From positions 1,054,001 to 1,118,000 of the forward strand of contig OY992832.1 of the NCBI GenBank assembly GCA_963921425.1: DNA of 64,000 bases. Direction: 5' to 3'. The translations under genes and the position numbers were made by a program. This stretch comes from Dryas octopetala (Eukaryota; Streptophyta; Magnoliopsida; Rosales; Rosaceae). Under the pieces are notes generated by a model that saw nothing but the letters and a program-made list of their open reading frames with translations, made no database searches and was not told the origin of the DNA. Below are positions 35,440-49,260 of this stretch, piece by piece. How positions within the stretch are numbered: position 1 is the first letter of the stretch; the number at the start of each line of letters is the position of its first letter.

Positions 35440-38400
35440 GTGGAGGCTTATACATATTTGAGTTTGTGTACTCTGCTTATGTCTTGATTCTTGAGACATA
35501 AGTCAATGAGTTGGATATCGCATTGCATATAGACGATATAGTGAGAAGATTATGTTCAATTTGAAGTTTCTTAATCCATAATCCACCCATTGTTATTGTA
35601 ATCTGTTCAAGGAGCCATTTTGGTCTATGACTTGCATAATTAAAGTTGCACAACTCTATAGTTTATTAAATTGTTAGGCCTCAGTACACAGCCACCCAAA
35701 TTAATGATTCGTTTTATAATAAGGGGATTATATTGTTCTGGTCATCAAATTCTAAAAGCTAGCTAGCTAGCTTCCAATGGCTTATTGATCTCTATTCTAA
35801 AAGCTATATGAAGCTGCCTTTAGAATTAAAGGTACATGAACCCCTTTAATTTGTCTAGCTCAATCCGTGAAACAATATATATAGAAATAAGATGCTATAT
35901 ATTCTCGATGGATGCCTCAGTATATATCGGTATAGAAAGATATATGCCATGCATGTTCAACCTCAAAAATGGTGGAAACGAATAACATTAATTGCAGATC
36001 AGAGAGGGTTCTGATATTGCATTCCATAGTCATATACAAATGGCACAATTCAATTTTTCAGTCAATATTACCAAGTTTTCTGTTCTAGCTAATTATAATC
36101 ACTTTTTTTTTTTTTTTTTTGAGGTCGATCACTTAATTGGAAAATAGTAAAATTGGGGTCATAACTCATAAGGGAGATGATAAAAGATCCAAAATTTGGA
36201 ACAATAATAGTAGTACAGTAAGCTAGCTCCCTTGCCCAAATATTGATGCATGTATAGTCAGACCAATTGAGTTGTTTTCTAGTGCATATATGCAGGAACA
36301 TTAATTCCTTATTCAGACCTATCTAGAGGTAGATGACAAAGATCGCATTTGCCTTTCAGCGCATGTACATGTTTGTGGGCCTCAAACTCTAGCTAGTCAC
36401 AGATCGAGGAAAGAAACAATACTAGAATTAGAATAGTTTTCCATTTTCCAACAAGTAACTCCAAATTCGCCGACAAATCGAATAATATGTTCATGTTATT
36501 GAATGCGTGGCATCCAATTCCAGCATCTTGTAATTGTTTGCTTATTTGAGCAGCACTAGATATTGCTAGATACTGTCCAACAAGTGTGATTCCATTGTCA
36601 TCTTGGGTATGAATTTCCATTTTGTTTATTAATCTACTGCTGTGCCTTTGTTTTGTATTCTTAGAATGTGATTTTCATCTATCTTATGCCATGTTTGGAC
36701 CCTAATGGGATTGATCAATTCTACTATATAAATGGAGAAAAAAATATATTCAAATTTGAGATATTTAATGGAGATCACTATCATTACAAAAACAATTATT
36801 ACTAAACTTTCACAATACGTACCCTTTATCAACGAGCTTTAAATAAGTTTCAAATGGCATGTATGATCAAATGCTTATGATAATTTAACAAGAAAATTAC
36901 AAGAACGTATAAGTGACAGACTGACTGATCCAAACTCCAAAGCATTATTTCACCCACTATGTTAAACAAAAATAATCTTTTCCCAATTACCACTACCACT
37001 ATGTTTGCGCTGTAAAATTTGGGGGACCGCTATTTTAAAAGGCCAAAAATATTTCATCCACTGGGCCTTAAAGGCTACGTTGTACAGTCCCCAAAGCTAG
37101 TAAGCTTTTCTGTCTTTAATTGGCAGACGGGTGGTCCCTATATTATGGACAAAATATCAATCACGTGCTTTTGGGTTTTCCATGTTCTCCCCTCATTATC
37201 TAAATTCTATTCAATTGTACCCTTCAAGCCTTTATACCAGTACCACCCATGGTCCATGAAGCACAGTGGACCTGGGAACTGGGAAGGTGATACATGCTTT
37301 GTGCCTCACTGGCTCTGAATGTTATGCTAAAAACACAGGTGTTAGGGTACTATAAATAATTCTTGGCCTACCTATTTTCCTTTTTAATTGAATATCTGTT
37401 GAAAATTGCAATTAATTTTATATATTTTTGTGGTGTTAAAGTTGTAATCATCATAGTACAACTTTATATTGGGCACCAGAGATTAAAGTCATATGAATTG
37501 TTTGGTAAAGTTGGAACTAAGACCATAATATACTAAATATTAAACCCCGTAATTTATGAACATTTTGTCTTGTAATCATAACATAAGCTCTCACCTTTTG
37601 TATCCAACTTTGTAAGCTAACGCGGTAACGCCAACCATTCAAAGTAATATTCCTACAAGTAACCTCTTTAACTCATTTGTTTATTCATTTCTCATTCAGT
37701 TTAGACAGATTTCAACAAGCATTCATTTCATAGATAAAAATAAACGTCTATTTTTTTAAATATTAAAAAAAAAAAAAGACAAAATGGGTAACGAAAAAGC
37801 TTAATTATGGTTTTATCACTCATAATTTTAGTCGATTTTCACTTTATCACTCAGATATTTGTTAATTTTATTTGTCTCCATTTACCACTTACAACTAATT
37901 TTATATTTCATTTTATATTTTTTCGTCTATTTCATTACCTAAGCTACCAAAAATGCTTATGTGGTAGGAACATTTTTGTTACCAATATTAACAGATTAAC
38001 CAACATAATGAATGAAAAAATATAAAGTAGAACACGAAAAATAATTGTAAATAATAAAGTGTGATAAATAAATATTTAAATTATAAAATATGAATCAACT
38101 AACAGGTAATACAAACACAATTAAACCTAACGAAAATGCCGCAAGTCCTTTATAATAAATGATCCTTATCTGCGAGTTCTATTGTTGACTATCTTTTCCG
38201 ACCAAAATTTTTTTGACTATCTTTTCTAAAGGTGCCTAATTAAGTCTCATTTTTCCTACATAAATTGTTATATTTATTTATAGCAAATAAGAATGTATCA
38301 CATTAGCCATTAATTTAAGTTAATTAAAACTTTAGTTAAATTCATTTTTCTTGGTCGACGTAGATGGATGAATGTAAGCCATCAAAGGCAATGAACTTGA

Positions 38401-39062
38401 GCACGTGTAAAAGAAATCCCAACTATAATTTCTCATTATTATGATGATAGCTTCATTCCTATAGTACCACTCTTCACGGAACAAAAACTGTTATTATAAT
38501 TCATAATTTTGGTAAGTAATTAAAATGATGCCGATCAATTTCAATTATTGACCCTACCAAAAACCTTTATACTCAACAAAAGATGTTTTGCCATTGTAAT
38601 TAATCAAAGCACCAACCACAAGTTAAACGAACCTTGCACAAAAGGGTTTTCCAATTTCAAACACGGTCACCTTTTTCTTAATGTAATCAATCCCTCAGGT
38701 CATCCCACTTTCTTTTTACCCAAACAAAAATTTGTCCCTGAATAATTGAATTAACTGCGACCTTAAGTTAAAGATTAAAGAAGACGAGCTTAAGATGGAT
38801 CAACAAGGTATATTCCATTTCCACCATTAACAAAAATTTTAGAGCGTGAAAAACACGCGCCGCCATGGCCCGTGTACAAAGCCACTGGGAAACTTACGCA
38901 CCGTATAATTGGGTATATGATACAACTCTTTCTTTTGGCCATGGTATATGATACAACTCTAACTAACTATATTCTACCGTTATTCTATGCACAGAGCTAC
39001 ACGGTGGTTTTTTTTATTTTTAAGAAATAACTACTTCTTACACGTCCAACCTCCCTTCCCTG
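35440..39062. other. Intergenic, AT-rich
   Basis: To about 35720 this is the 3' flank of the KRR1-SAPS gene, shared with its duplicate. Poly-T at 36103-36120 followed by about 180 bases could be the tail of an inserted retroelement on the minus strand, but no target duplication was found. A 75-codon minus-strand frame at 36393-36620 matches nothing I know. The last part should hold the 3' flank of the kinase gene. Confidence 0.4.
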
Positions 39063-40271
39063 TCAGAACTCCGTTAATTGACAATCCGGTGATGGCGGCA
39101 TCGACGGCGGAGACCGCAACTTTTGGAAATAATCTCTGACGCTCACTCCTTTGGCCGTTACTTTCTCTGTGGAGTCCTCCTCATCGCGTGACGGAATGAA
39201 CGGAGGTCGTAAAACCTCCGTCAGTAGGTCCCACCTGACCCCGCGAAAGAACTCGTGCTCCTTGATCTCACACGCCCCTCGGAGGTACCCCAACCGCTTG
39301 GTGGGGTCCTTGTGCAGCAACCGTTCGATCAAGTCCGTTAAAGCCGTCCGCTTCCCGATGAACTCGGGCGTTTTCGTCAAGACGTGTCGGAACGTTTCCT
39401 TGCGGTTCTTGCCTTTAAACGGCGTGGTACCGTAAAGAGCCTCGTAGGTTAGAATCCCGAGGGCCCACCAATCGACGGCGAACTCGTGTCCCTCCCCGCG
39501 AACCACCTCGGGGGACACGTACTCCTCCGTGCCGACGAAGGAGTTGGCGCGCTCGCCGTCGGAGAAGCTCTGCTTGCGCGCCGCTCGGCTGACCGGGCTG
39601 ACTCGAGCCGACTTGGCCTTCTTCAGCCCCTTGGATTTTTGATTGTCGTGTATAATGTTGATCCAACGTGTCATGTTTCTGCGGTGTTTGCGGCGAATGT
39701 CCGGCGGCGGCGCTTCGTCCTCAGAAAAAGTGACGGTTTTGTTGGTTTTGTGGTTGAGAGCGCGTGAAAGGTCGAAGTCCGTGAGGGTGACATGACCGGA
39801 CTGCTGGATGAGGACGTTCTCGGGCTTCAAGTCGCGGTACACGATGCCCATGCTATGAAGGTGCTCGAGCGCGCAGACGATCTCGGCCAAGTAGAAGCGG
39901 ATCACGGCGGGGGAGAAGACGCGGTCGTTTTGGCGGTAGCGGAGGACGTTGAGGTCGCCGCCCGGGCAGTAAGGGACGGCCCAGCCCAAGAACTCGTCGG
40001 AGTCGAAGGAGCCGAAGACGGAGGGTAGAAACGGGTGGGCGTTGGGGCCAGACAGGCGGGTCAGGACCTGGATTTCCCAGCGGGCGCGACGCTCAGCATC
40101 GAGGCGGGTGCGGAGGGCGGACTTGTCGACGACTTTGAGAGCGAAGGGAGAGCGGGCAGAGGGGTCAGCTGAGGGGTCGTGGACCAAGAAGACGGTTCCC
40201 ATGGCTCCCTTGCCCAAGACTTTGAGAGCCTGGAGGTTTTCGAAGTCGAGCTCCGGTGTATCTGTATCCAT
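39063..40271 (-). CDS. UCN: AGC-family Ser/Thr kinase, UNICORN (UCN)-like
   Basis: Plant AGC VIII kinases of the UCN/OXI1 branch; in Arabidopsis UCN restrains growth during ovule integument development. One intronless frame of 402 residues. Kinase signs: glycine loop GKGAMG (20-25), ATP lysine K46 in FALKVVDK, helix-C E66, YRDLKPEN with catalytic D147, and DFD (165-167) in place of DFG, usual for plant AGC VIII. An insertion between DFD and the activation segment (about 171-243) has basic KKAKSARV as in UCN. Then SFVGTEEYVSPE (244-255) and DWWALG. The C-terminus ends QLTEF, not a classical PIF motif. Overall layout (GTVFLVHD, PYCPGGDLNVLR, GVRWDLLTEVLRPPFIP) fits UCN better than OXI1. The ATG at 40271 is the first in frame. 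G+C is clearly above the flanks, as expected for an intact plant exon. Confidence 0.93.
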   Translation of the reverse strand: MDTDTPELDFENLQALKVLGKGAMGTVFLVHDPSADPSARSPFALKVVDKSALRTRLDAERRARWEIQVLTRLSGPNAHPFLPSVFGSFDSDEFLGWAVPYCPGGDLNVLRYRQNDRVFSPAVIRFYLAEIVCALEHLHSMGIVYRDLKPENVLIQQSGHVTLTDFDLSRALNHKTNKTVTFSEDEAPPPDIRRKHRRNMTRWINIIHDNQKSKGLKKAKSARVSPVSRAARKQSFSDGERANSFVGTEEYVSPEVVRGEGHEFAVDWWALGILTYEALYGTTPFKGKNRKETFRHVLTKTPEFIGKRTALTDLIERLLHKDPTKRLGYLRGACEIKEHEFFRGVRWDLLTEVLRPPFIPSRDEEDSTEKVTAKGVSVRDYFQKLRSPPSMPPSPDCQLTEF

Positions 40272-42002
40272 CGCCGGAGAGGGAGAGAAATGGAGACACA
40301 GAGGAGAGGGAGATCAGATGGGTTTCAGAGTTGGTTTGTAGGTTATATATGGGCTTGTGTATGTCTCTTGTGTGCTGCTTTGTTTTTTTCGCCTATTTTC
40401 TGTGGGTTTTTTTCCTTCCTCTTTTCTTATTTTCTTTTTTCTTTTTTGGTCTACTTCGGTGTATTCCGGCAACGATTAAAATCAGGAAAGTTTAGTGAAT
40501 TTGCACCTAGTCCATCATACAGAGTTTCCAAGGAATTTCTACGTATATTCATTTTATTCTTATTTTGGGTATTGCTTAACTATTAATTTGAGATTTTTTT
40601 TATGTGGCACGTAGTATATTATTTGCATGTATAAGAAAAAGACAAATTCGTATATTTGTTATGAAATGAACAGGTTACAATTATTTCACACCCACTTTTA
40701 TTGCTCTCCTGATGTACTAGCTTGTAGTGAAGTAGATATGTACGTACCCATATCAATATCAATATGCATGTATTGGTTAATGAAATTTAATGAAAATAAT
40801 GAAAGGAATCAAAATATATCATATGCACATATAATGTATGAGCGCGATCGATACATTAAATGAGTCATGTTTAGTAAAAATTCATTGTTGTACTCGTGCT
40901 TAATTATATTTGATATCACCACTCGTAGTCTATCACAATACAAATACATATATTTTAGTTGATAAGCACTAGATGTGATATCCAATTTTTGTCATAATAT
41001 ATTAATATATATATATATATATATTTTAAGTATATCGTATCGTGTTTGTGCCAGCCTAATTTGTTTCAAAAGTGTGTCACAAACTTTTAACTATTTTGAA
41101 ATAATAATGGTGCTGTAAATTGATAATTTAGATATAAGTTATTGGTCAATTAATACGTACAATTGAGTCATGCTTGCACATACCCCCTTGGGCCCCTTAC
41201 ATAATAGAATCCAAAATGGGCCAATGTGGTACTAAATATCCTCAAATTTCGGCTATACATTAATACAATTAATTATCATCTAAGTTGAACTATAATAAAT
41301 GTATAAAATGAATTGTAGTTGGTGCTTGTACCTTCACAAAATATAATGGTACCAAAATGGACGTCTTAGGTGTAATGAGTTGGTTAAAGTGGATGGAAGC
41401 TTTTCTTCAAGAAAGCAAAAAAGAATAGAAAGGAGGAGGACACACGTGTAAGACATAAACAAAATATATGCATAGAGCCAAACAAAATGACAAAAGAAAA
41501 TTGTTTGTACGTACGGTTCTCACATGGGGTTCCCATGATCTAAGGCAACTGAATCTCAACGTGCACTCTATTTCTTTAGCTGCGCTCTATGGTTTATTTT
41601 TGGAATGTCCTCATTAATTTTAAATTATCATTATTCATTTATACAATTATACCTTATATTCTCTGCTTTTATTAAATATAATTTATTCATTGAGATTTAA
41701 CTCTTCTCAATTTCTAATATTAGTTTTTTCTTTAAAATTTTATCTCCATTATTAATTAAAGTGTACATGTGTATTGCACTAACATTAGATAACATGGATT
41801 GACCTTTAGTTTGCCAGCAATTAATGATTTGCTTAAAGTAAATTGATAAAATTTAGGGAAATGTCTCATGTCGCGTTAAGGTTTGGTCCCTAGAATTAAG
41901 GGCAACCCTTCATGGAATTTGGCTATATTAGTCACAAGCGATCAATTCAGCTAGCCCTTGTCTTTTGTTGGTGTTGATCTTTTTTGTGTTTGTTTTCTAT
42001 TG
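40272..42002. other. UCN-like promoter side and AT-rich intergenic DNA
   Basis: The first 250 bases upstream of the kinase start (minus strand) are rich in GA/AAG and should hold its leader and promoter. An (AT)n microsatellite lies at 41004-41025. No other gene is seen. Confidence 0.4.
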
Positions 42003-42082
42003 TGGGGGTCTTAATGTTTTTTTTTTTTTTTGGGTACAATAGGGGCCGAAGCCCAAAAGAAAAACATGGGGGTCTTGATGTT
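42003..42082 (-). mobile_element. Very short 5'-truncated retroposon with target duplication
   Basis: TGGGGGTCTTAATGTT (42003-42018) and TGGGGGTCTTGATGTT (42067-42082) bracket a poly-T run and about 35 bases (GGGTACAATAGGGGCC...). On the minus strand this is a short body with a poly-A tail and a 16-base target duplication (one mismatch), as made by LINE machinery. Too short to name the family. Confidence 0.75.
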
Positions 42083-44121
42083 CACCACTAGGGCGCCATA
42101 GCATGGTGATAGAGACAATGCAGATGTGTTTATCTTTTAAAAATAAACAATAAAAAATACGCATTTTATTGTTTTAAAGCTTTAAAAAAATAAATTGGGA
42201 TGAGGTTCCTTATAACTCAAAGGGTCCTTAATTTACATTTGTTTTCGGGTTATACTCTTATTCAAAAACTCACAATACATGCATTTAAAATATTTTACTT
42301 TGTAAGTTATACAATAATTAACATGATGATCGAGTTTCTTCATTATCAAAATTGAAGGATGAATCTCTCTAAATTATTACAATTGAAGCGGTTACCAAAA
42401 AGAATATATGGATATAACTCTTTCCTACTTACAATTTATTTTCTTATTAAGTTTTTCTTCATCTCTAGAAAATTTATTACTCATTTTTTTAGAAAAATAA
42501 TCTAGCTATATTGTCTATTTCCTAATTCCTTGTCATTTACAATTTTCTAAGGTTTTCTTCTTCGATCATCTCTTGCACATTTATCATTTACTTTTCTATA
42601 AAAAAATCTAGCCTTTGTTATCTATATTATGCCTAATATAGCTTCGCCATGAGTGCTTTCGGGAAATTATGGATTCAAAATATGATAATGGTACGTAGTT
42701 GTTAGGCAGATTTGTTCCACGGTAGCATATCTTTCTTTCTGAGGCTTTATTTTTGAACTATACCGGATTTCTTTATCATTTTTTTAATCAAGTCAACCAC
42801 TAATGGGTTGCCAAGTCTCATAGGCACGATAATTATTGCATCTTTAAAACATTAAACAAAAATTTTGATTTACAAATTTATTACTTGCATATACATAATG
42901 ACTAGTAGTGGTCCAGTGGAAAGAACTGTTACTTAAGATTTATTTTTTCAAGTGGGATTAGTTTAATTAAAACATGATTTACTTTATAATATATATCTTA
43001 TCTAACCGTTATTAATTCAGGGAAATGGTGAATTGAGTTCCTGCTTAGGTGGTGCTGATGGATCAAATCCTTGATAAGAAGATCTCCCAAAATCAATTAA
43101 AAGGGCATTGCTACGTTGCTTGAATTTAATTCTATTATTTATTTCTACCAAAAAAATAAAATGTTTTAATTTTGGATGAATTTAATTTTGTATGTGCCAG
43201 CTATATAATTTATTTCTCACAATATGTCAATATGTACACGAAATCCACTCCCACCACATAAAAGTGAGATTCTCCTCATAACATGATGAGATCATGCAGA
43301 AGATTATAATCCAAATACAATATTTTTCCAAGTTCCTGTGTATAAATTTCTTGGGTGCTTTGTGATTTGGGTTTGATATATCCTTTTATTAATTTGTGAA
43401 CCGTCTATTCTTCTCCCTTGCGCTTAAGATCGAGATGCTTAATCAAATAGTTAAATTTTGACTAATTTGTATCATATTCATAGATGAAAAAAATAAAAAA
43501 ATAAAAGATTTTTTCTTTTTGATATATATATTAAAAAAAAAAGATTTGTTTTGATTTTTGGTCATATATTCAAATTAATATCAGAAATTTCCTGTTTGAA
43601 TTAATTATGTTTAAATATGACAAAAGAGATACATGCATAGTGGCAACACAGTATCCGTGCATATATATAAAAAGGACAAATGTGTGCAACTCAGATTGTT
43701 TGCACCATCACATGTTGCATTCATCTGATCGTCACATTTCAGAAGCATGGATTAAATTGCGGTCCTACCTGTAGCACCCTGCAGGTCTCATTTGGCTTAA
43801 ATATATGGCAATTTATAATTAAGCTGGAGATCACAAATTCCACTCTTTTCAATTTGCATTCTTCCAATTTATAATTTTACATAGCAATTTATAATATTAT
43901 GCATCCTTCATTCGTTGTTGATGAGATTTTAGTTGGATACTCAATTTAGTTTAAAAATGATATCTGCATAACGAATAATTCATGTGAGAGTACGTATTTA
44001 GAGTAGGATTCCACATTGAGAATTTTTATCCTTTCCATTCATTACATGTTACAATAATTGGAATGATCAACTCTTCATTCATCTATTGCCCAGCCAGAAT
44101 TTTGGGTCATCTCATTCTCAT

Positions 44122-44155
<34 letters not shown>

Positions 44156-46424
44156 CAATTAGTTGAATCCTAAAACTAATCGAATTAAAATAAGGGAAAC
44201 TTAGAGTTCAGTCTATTTTATGAATTTTTCTTAAACTAAGACCGGTAGTGATTTAGGGTTTTTAATTAAGTTCTTTTATTTTTCTTTTTTGACGGCTTTA
44301 TGTTAGGTTTTAATTACAAGATTTTGGCATGTAGCCTCTACAAAACCCACTCTACACCTTAGGAGGGGAAATACCCTTCAAATAGGGATAATACCCTTCA
44401 AATCGAGAAATGACTTTATTATAAATTAAAAAAAATTTATAAATTAAAAGGATTTTATTATGAATTAAAAAGATTTTCTTATAAATTATTATGAATTAAA
44501 AAGATTTTCTTATAAATTTTAAAACATCTCCGGTCTCCATTTAAAAACTATTTTTCTAAAGAACCTAAGCCTAATTATCTCTTAAAATAAAACAGCTGTT
44601 GGCTAATCATGGTTAATATATGCAAGGGCTAATTAATCAAATACCAAATCCAGTTCGGTAAGATGGGAGCCTCAATTATCACTTTTAAGTTTCCTTAGCC
44701 CAACAGGCCGTCTAAAATTAGAATTGTCATCAATTTCTTTTGGTCTGAGCTAATCATCAATTAACCAAACTCTCTCATTAACTTTGGTAGGATAATTACC
44801 AGATGCCCATTTTTCCTCTAACCTTTAATTTGTTGGTGGGTTGATCATATTACACATACATGCAGTAAGTAGTTTTAAAATAAAAACTGGCATATACATT
44901 CCATAATAATTGGTTTAATTTGTCAAATTCTATGAATATATTAATTAATTAAATGATGAATGGTGGTTAATTTTGGAAGCTTATAATACTAGTGGTAAAG
45001 AACATTTACCCTCACATTCAAAATCAGAATTCAAAACTCCTCTTTTTTTCTTTCGATCTCTTTTGCACAAAAACAAGACTAGCTAATACGATCATTAATT
45101 AGTAGAAGCCAATTTGCCATATGATATATAGTATTTCATGGAAATGCAGTCATGCTGGTACATATGTGTACTGTTTAAGCATAGCCAACAATAAACAATG
45201 AATACTTTGGAAAAGGGTACCTTAGCTCGATCACAATTCACACCTAAACGTACGCATAACGTACCCCATCTATTCCAACTTTAGGTTACACACAAAATCT
45301 TGTTCACTGTTTTCTTTTTAGGCTATCTTTTGAGTCAATGTTGGGAACATTATAACCCCACCAAGAATATTGTTAAATTTAAAACCCATATTAATTAATT
45401 TTATTACCTTAGAAGACTTGAAGTTTCATAAGATGTGTTCCTGTCTGTCATGATTTGGTGGGAGAAAATGCAAAGGTTCTACCTAAGCTCAAGCTTCAAA
45501 GTGAAAGGAAAGAAGAAACTACTAATTATATTCCTCCACCCATGTCAAAGTTTGGAACATATGTAGCTTTAAAGAAAATAGCTTTATATGCTTCATGATG
45601 CCTTTGTCGGCCATGATTCCACCATCGAAAGAAACCCATTATTTTTTTATTTGAAAAATTTGTGAATTTGTGATTGTTTTTAGTGAAGAATTTTTTATAA
45701 CATTAAGAAATTTAATTCGTGTGTTGATTTTAGTAGTCAAAATGTAAAAGCTAGTAGCTAGGAAAATATCGGGAATTGGCATTAATGCGCGCTTAATTAG
45801 TTAAATTTTAAAATCTTTAGAAGCACACCATTATTTTGATGTGTATATGTTTTTATGCATGCATATAGAGTTAGCTTAGAGGAGGTACCTAACTATTTGC
45901 GTATGCATCAATTCATATAAGTTGGTCATATATTATTTATTTTTGAGCGAAAAGTCAAGTCATAGAAATGTTCTACCATCAAATGATTTAGTAACTTAAA
46001 TTTTATATTGCTAGAATATCAATTTTGTTAATCTAATACATCAAAGAATGAAGCGTTAATTTTGACCCTTTCTCTTGGTTTTCTTTAACTTTTTTTGAAA
46101 TTAAAAATCAGACCAATCCTATTTGATTTTATATACAAAATAGGTGCACCATCTACTGGCCAAGGGACCCACCAATCAATTGAGAAAGTCCATAAAATTG
46201 TGTATTGATCATGCTAAAATCATACAATTTCTCAATTATTTTAATAATATCTAATATATTTAGTAATTAATGCAATTATTTTGAACCGCTTGATGACATA
46301 GTGATATTGGACGTGTAGTGGACCTTGTGCTTGATCATGATCGATTGTCAGAAAGTAGTAGCAGCGCCTGATGCTACGTACAGTCATTTTTGCATGCTTA
46401 ATATCCATGGGCCCTGATTGAGTG

Positions 46425-46463
<39 letters not shown>

Positions 46464-46570
46464 GACAATTCTTTAAAAATCGATCTAAAGTTGTGAACAC
46501 TGTGTGCAGTGCAGCACTGGAGAATGGAGATGGTTGTTCTTGGTTGCATCCAACTTAATTATATGCAGAG
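42083..46570. other. AT-rich intergenic DNA
   Basis: No gene recognised. (AT)n microsatellites at 44124-44154 and 46428-46461. Two tRNA-like or SINE-like stretches (near 42905-43075 and 44990-45045) have weak box-B-like words but no clear ends. A GATTTTATTATGAATTAAAAA-type repeat lies near 44450-44520. Confidence 0.4.
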
Positions 46571-47697
46571 TGTCACGGGCTCACTTTTTACGCAGCGGAA
46601 TTTGCCCGTGCGGCGCCAAGATTCCTCTGAATCAAGGCCAGCCATCCTTTCCCTTTACTCTTTTCAAGATTTAGACCCATCTGTTTCCTTCTTGAGGTTT
46701 GCCAACAAGAACTACTCATCTCGAGTCTCGCTCGTAGCGACTATACGATTGCTTCCTTGTGTCAAGGTTCTCAGCCAAGACACTCGCCCGATCGATAGGT
46801 TCTTATGACGCCGGCATTCCATTCTCGCATGTCGGATCTTACTTCATTCCCACATCTCATTTGTCCTGGCACTAAGGGCTAGCTCGCGCCCATAGTCCTT
46901 TCCTCGAGTTGAACATGCAAGCCAACTTGCATGTATGCCACCCGAGTGAGCAACTCTTCTCCGATGCCCCACGGTAGCTTTCTCTCGTTGGCACGGGGTC
47001 GCCCTTCCCGTGCCTGCTAGCATCCTCTATAGTGCATGGCCGAACCCAAGCCGATGCCCTTGTTGAGTACTACATGGCCAATGTGCACCATGAAGTCTCC
47101 GGGAGTTCACATCTGGTTGGCGTGATGTGCATACGACGCGGCGTAAGAGAATTCCCCTTGTAGCCTCGTGTGCGCGCGCCCAGCGCAATACAAGCACTCC
47201 CGCTCGCTTGTACTGTCCGTGGGACCTCCTGTCCCACGGAGACACATGACCGCCCTCCGGAAGTCATGTGCCCGCCCCCTAGGTCCCCTCCGGTTCCTAG
47301 AGTAGCTCGCTTAACGCTCCATGGGTGTGGGCGCCGGGGGTGGTGGAGAGCTTGACACCATGTCTCCCCCTAAAGAGCATTTTATGCCTTTTCTCACAAA
47401 GCAGGAGGAAACATCGACTTGCGCGAGGAGTCATAATTGGCCATAATTAATTCATCCGAACTCCGAATGACGAACCGTCAGTTGCGTTGGACTCGTTTCG
47501 ACCTCCTGGATTTACCGGTATTTTTAGATTTCTCAAATTCCAACCGGAAGACCCCGAAACAGCCAAATTACGAAATTACCCTTCCGCGTGCGCAACCCGG
47601 CCACACTTCGCCAAACGGATGCCATTCTCTTGGCATTTGGCCCTCCATACTTCATATTAATGTCACGGAAGCACAACTCTAAGTGCGGACCGTGACA
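46571..47697 (-). repeat. LTR 1 of the array
   Basis: Outermost left LTR; in the element's own direction it is the 3' LTR of the first internal region. Confidence 0.92.
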
Positions 47698-47839
47698 TCC
47701 TCCCCCACTTATCTTGTCGATGCCCCCATCGACGTGCCTCCCGTTTTGCTCCAAAATGCTCTTTAGGTCTTCTCACTTCAATAGGGTCGATGACAACGAG
47801 TACTGTCCCTCTACCTCTGTAGAATCACCTCTGTGACGA

Positions 47840-48125
47840 CCTTCTCGCGCCCACTCTTGGACTTGGCCAAAGACATGTACTGAAGCATTCACCCATACTC
47901 CATTCTCCTCTTCCTGAACGCAATATTTATATGGTTCCACCACTTCCATTGCCCGCTTGCTCCTCTGAGCTTGTATGTGTTCACTCTTGGATTTGATGGT
48001 ACTCGCCGTACTCCTCGGATTGCTCCTCTGAGCTTCAATGAGTCCACTCTTGGACATAGAATTTCTCTCAAAGCTGTTTGATGGCTCCTCTGAGCATACA
48101 TGAGTCCACTCTTGGACTTGGAGTC
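47840..48125. repeat. Second short-motif block in the internal region
   Basis: CACTCTTGGA occurs four times and the near-palindrome GCTCCTCTGAGC three times at uneven spacing, giving minus-strand frames with repeated AQRS and KSKS words. Copies recur in each internal region. Confidence 0.75.
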
Positions 48126-48868
48126 GTAAATACATCTTGTTCGACTCACTCAAAGAGAGATGCACCCCGCCGGGTGTAGCTTAAAAGCTAACCGCACTCT
48201 TCTGCGGCACCCTCATGCTCATTTATAGTGGAAAGGGCCCATTTCACTCCTGCATTATTGGTTCCATCCACATCTCAGCTCCTCTTCAGCTCTCTAGTCT
48301 TCTTTGGCACTTAATTGCCCCATTTGCTGGCACCAGTCAACTCCTTGACACGACCGTCGTACCACAAGGCTTCGTCCTCTCACATACTAGACCCCGTAGC
48401 AGAAGTCATGCACAAGTTACTGAGCTGAACAACCCCTGTTGTAGTTTCACCCTCGCGGATCCACTTACCAGCACTATCTCTTGTCCCTCGGTATGTCTCT
48501 TGTAATGCACCTATGTGCGTTTGATGCCGATGTGCTCTCGTGGGCTCCCCCACTTAAGCTGGGATATACTTGTCCCCATTTGCCTCTTCTCGTGCACCAC
48601 TGTGCATCCTTTGTGTTGACATTAGTGGGCTCCCCCACTTTTGCTATCAGCACTCTTGTCGATAGACTGCTTGACTAGCTCAATACAAACTCCACTCAAT
48701 GTCCATGCAACCGTCTCACAAGTTCTGAAGGAAGTGCGCCCCTCTAGGCGAGGTTCTCTAACCTACTACACTCTTGTAGCACCCCGCTTACACAGCTCAA
48801 GTGATCAACCGCATGTCCCTCAAGTAGGGTAAGCTTGAACTCTGTACGCTTCATTGTTCCCTGCTTTC

Positions 48869-49260
48869 TCGGCCCTCGTGGCCGTTGCTTCAGTGTATTT
48901 GGCCCTCGCGGCCTTCAGCTTCAATGTAATTGGCCCTCGTGGCCTTCAGATTCTGTGTATTTGGCCCTCGTGGCCTTCAGTTGTTGAGTGCATGGCCCTC
49001 ACAGCCTTTACTTCTATGCACTTGGTCCCCGTGACCTTTGCTTCAATGTATTTGGCCCTCTTGGCCTTCAACTTTTCCCATTCGACCCTCTCGGTCTTCT
49101 AATCTCAATTCTACATAGCCCTCATGGCCTTCACTTTTATGTACCTGGCCCTCCTGGCCTTTGCTTTTGAGTACTTAGCCCTCTTGGCCTTCACTGTTTA
49201 TGTACCTGACCCTCCTGGCCTTTAGCTTTACTTCATTCGACCCTCATGGTCATATGTTGG
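48869..49260. repeat. Minisatellite of about 13 units inside the internal region
   Basis: Units of about 30-34 bases, each built on GGCCCTCNTGGCC followed by TTCA or TTTG and a variable tail, repeat about 13 times. The same block occurs 3479, 6958 and 10437 bases further right. Units vary, so it is older than the array itself. Confidence 0.85.

Noticed and set aside
36393-36620. 75-codon minus-strand frame
   Set aside because: No family recognised, no exon partners found; may be chance.
39415-40586. Several frames overlapping the UCN-like kinase in other frames or on the other strand
   Set aside because: They are by-products of the GC-rich kinase exon; the kinase frame has all family motifs.
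42900-43080. tRNA-like or SINE-like stretch
   Set aside because: Weak box-like words only, no foldable cloverleaf or clear ends.
48869-49260. Regular 30-34 base units as a CRISPR-like array
   Set aside because: Units are diverged tandem repeats without unique spacers, in a plant retroelement.
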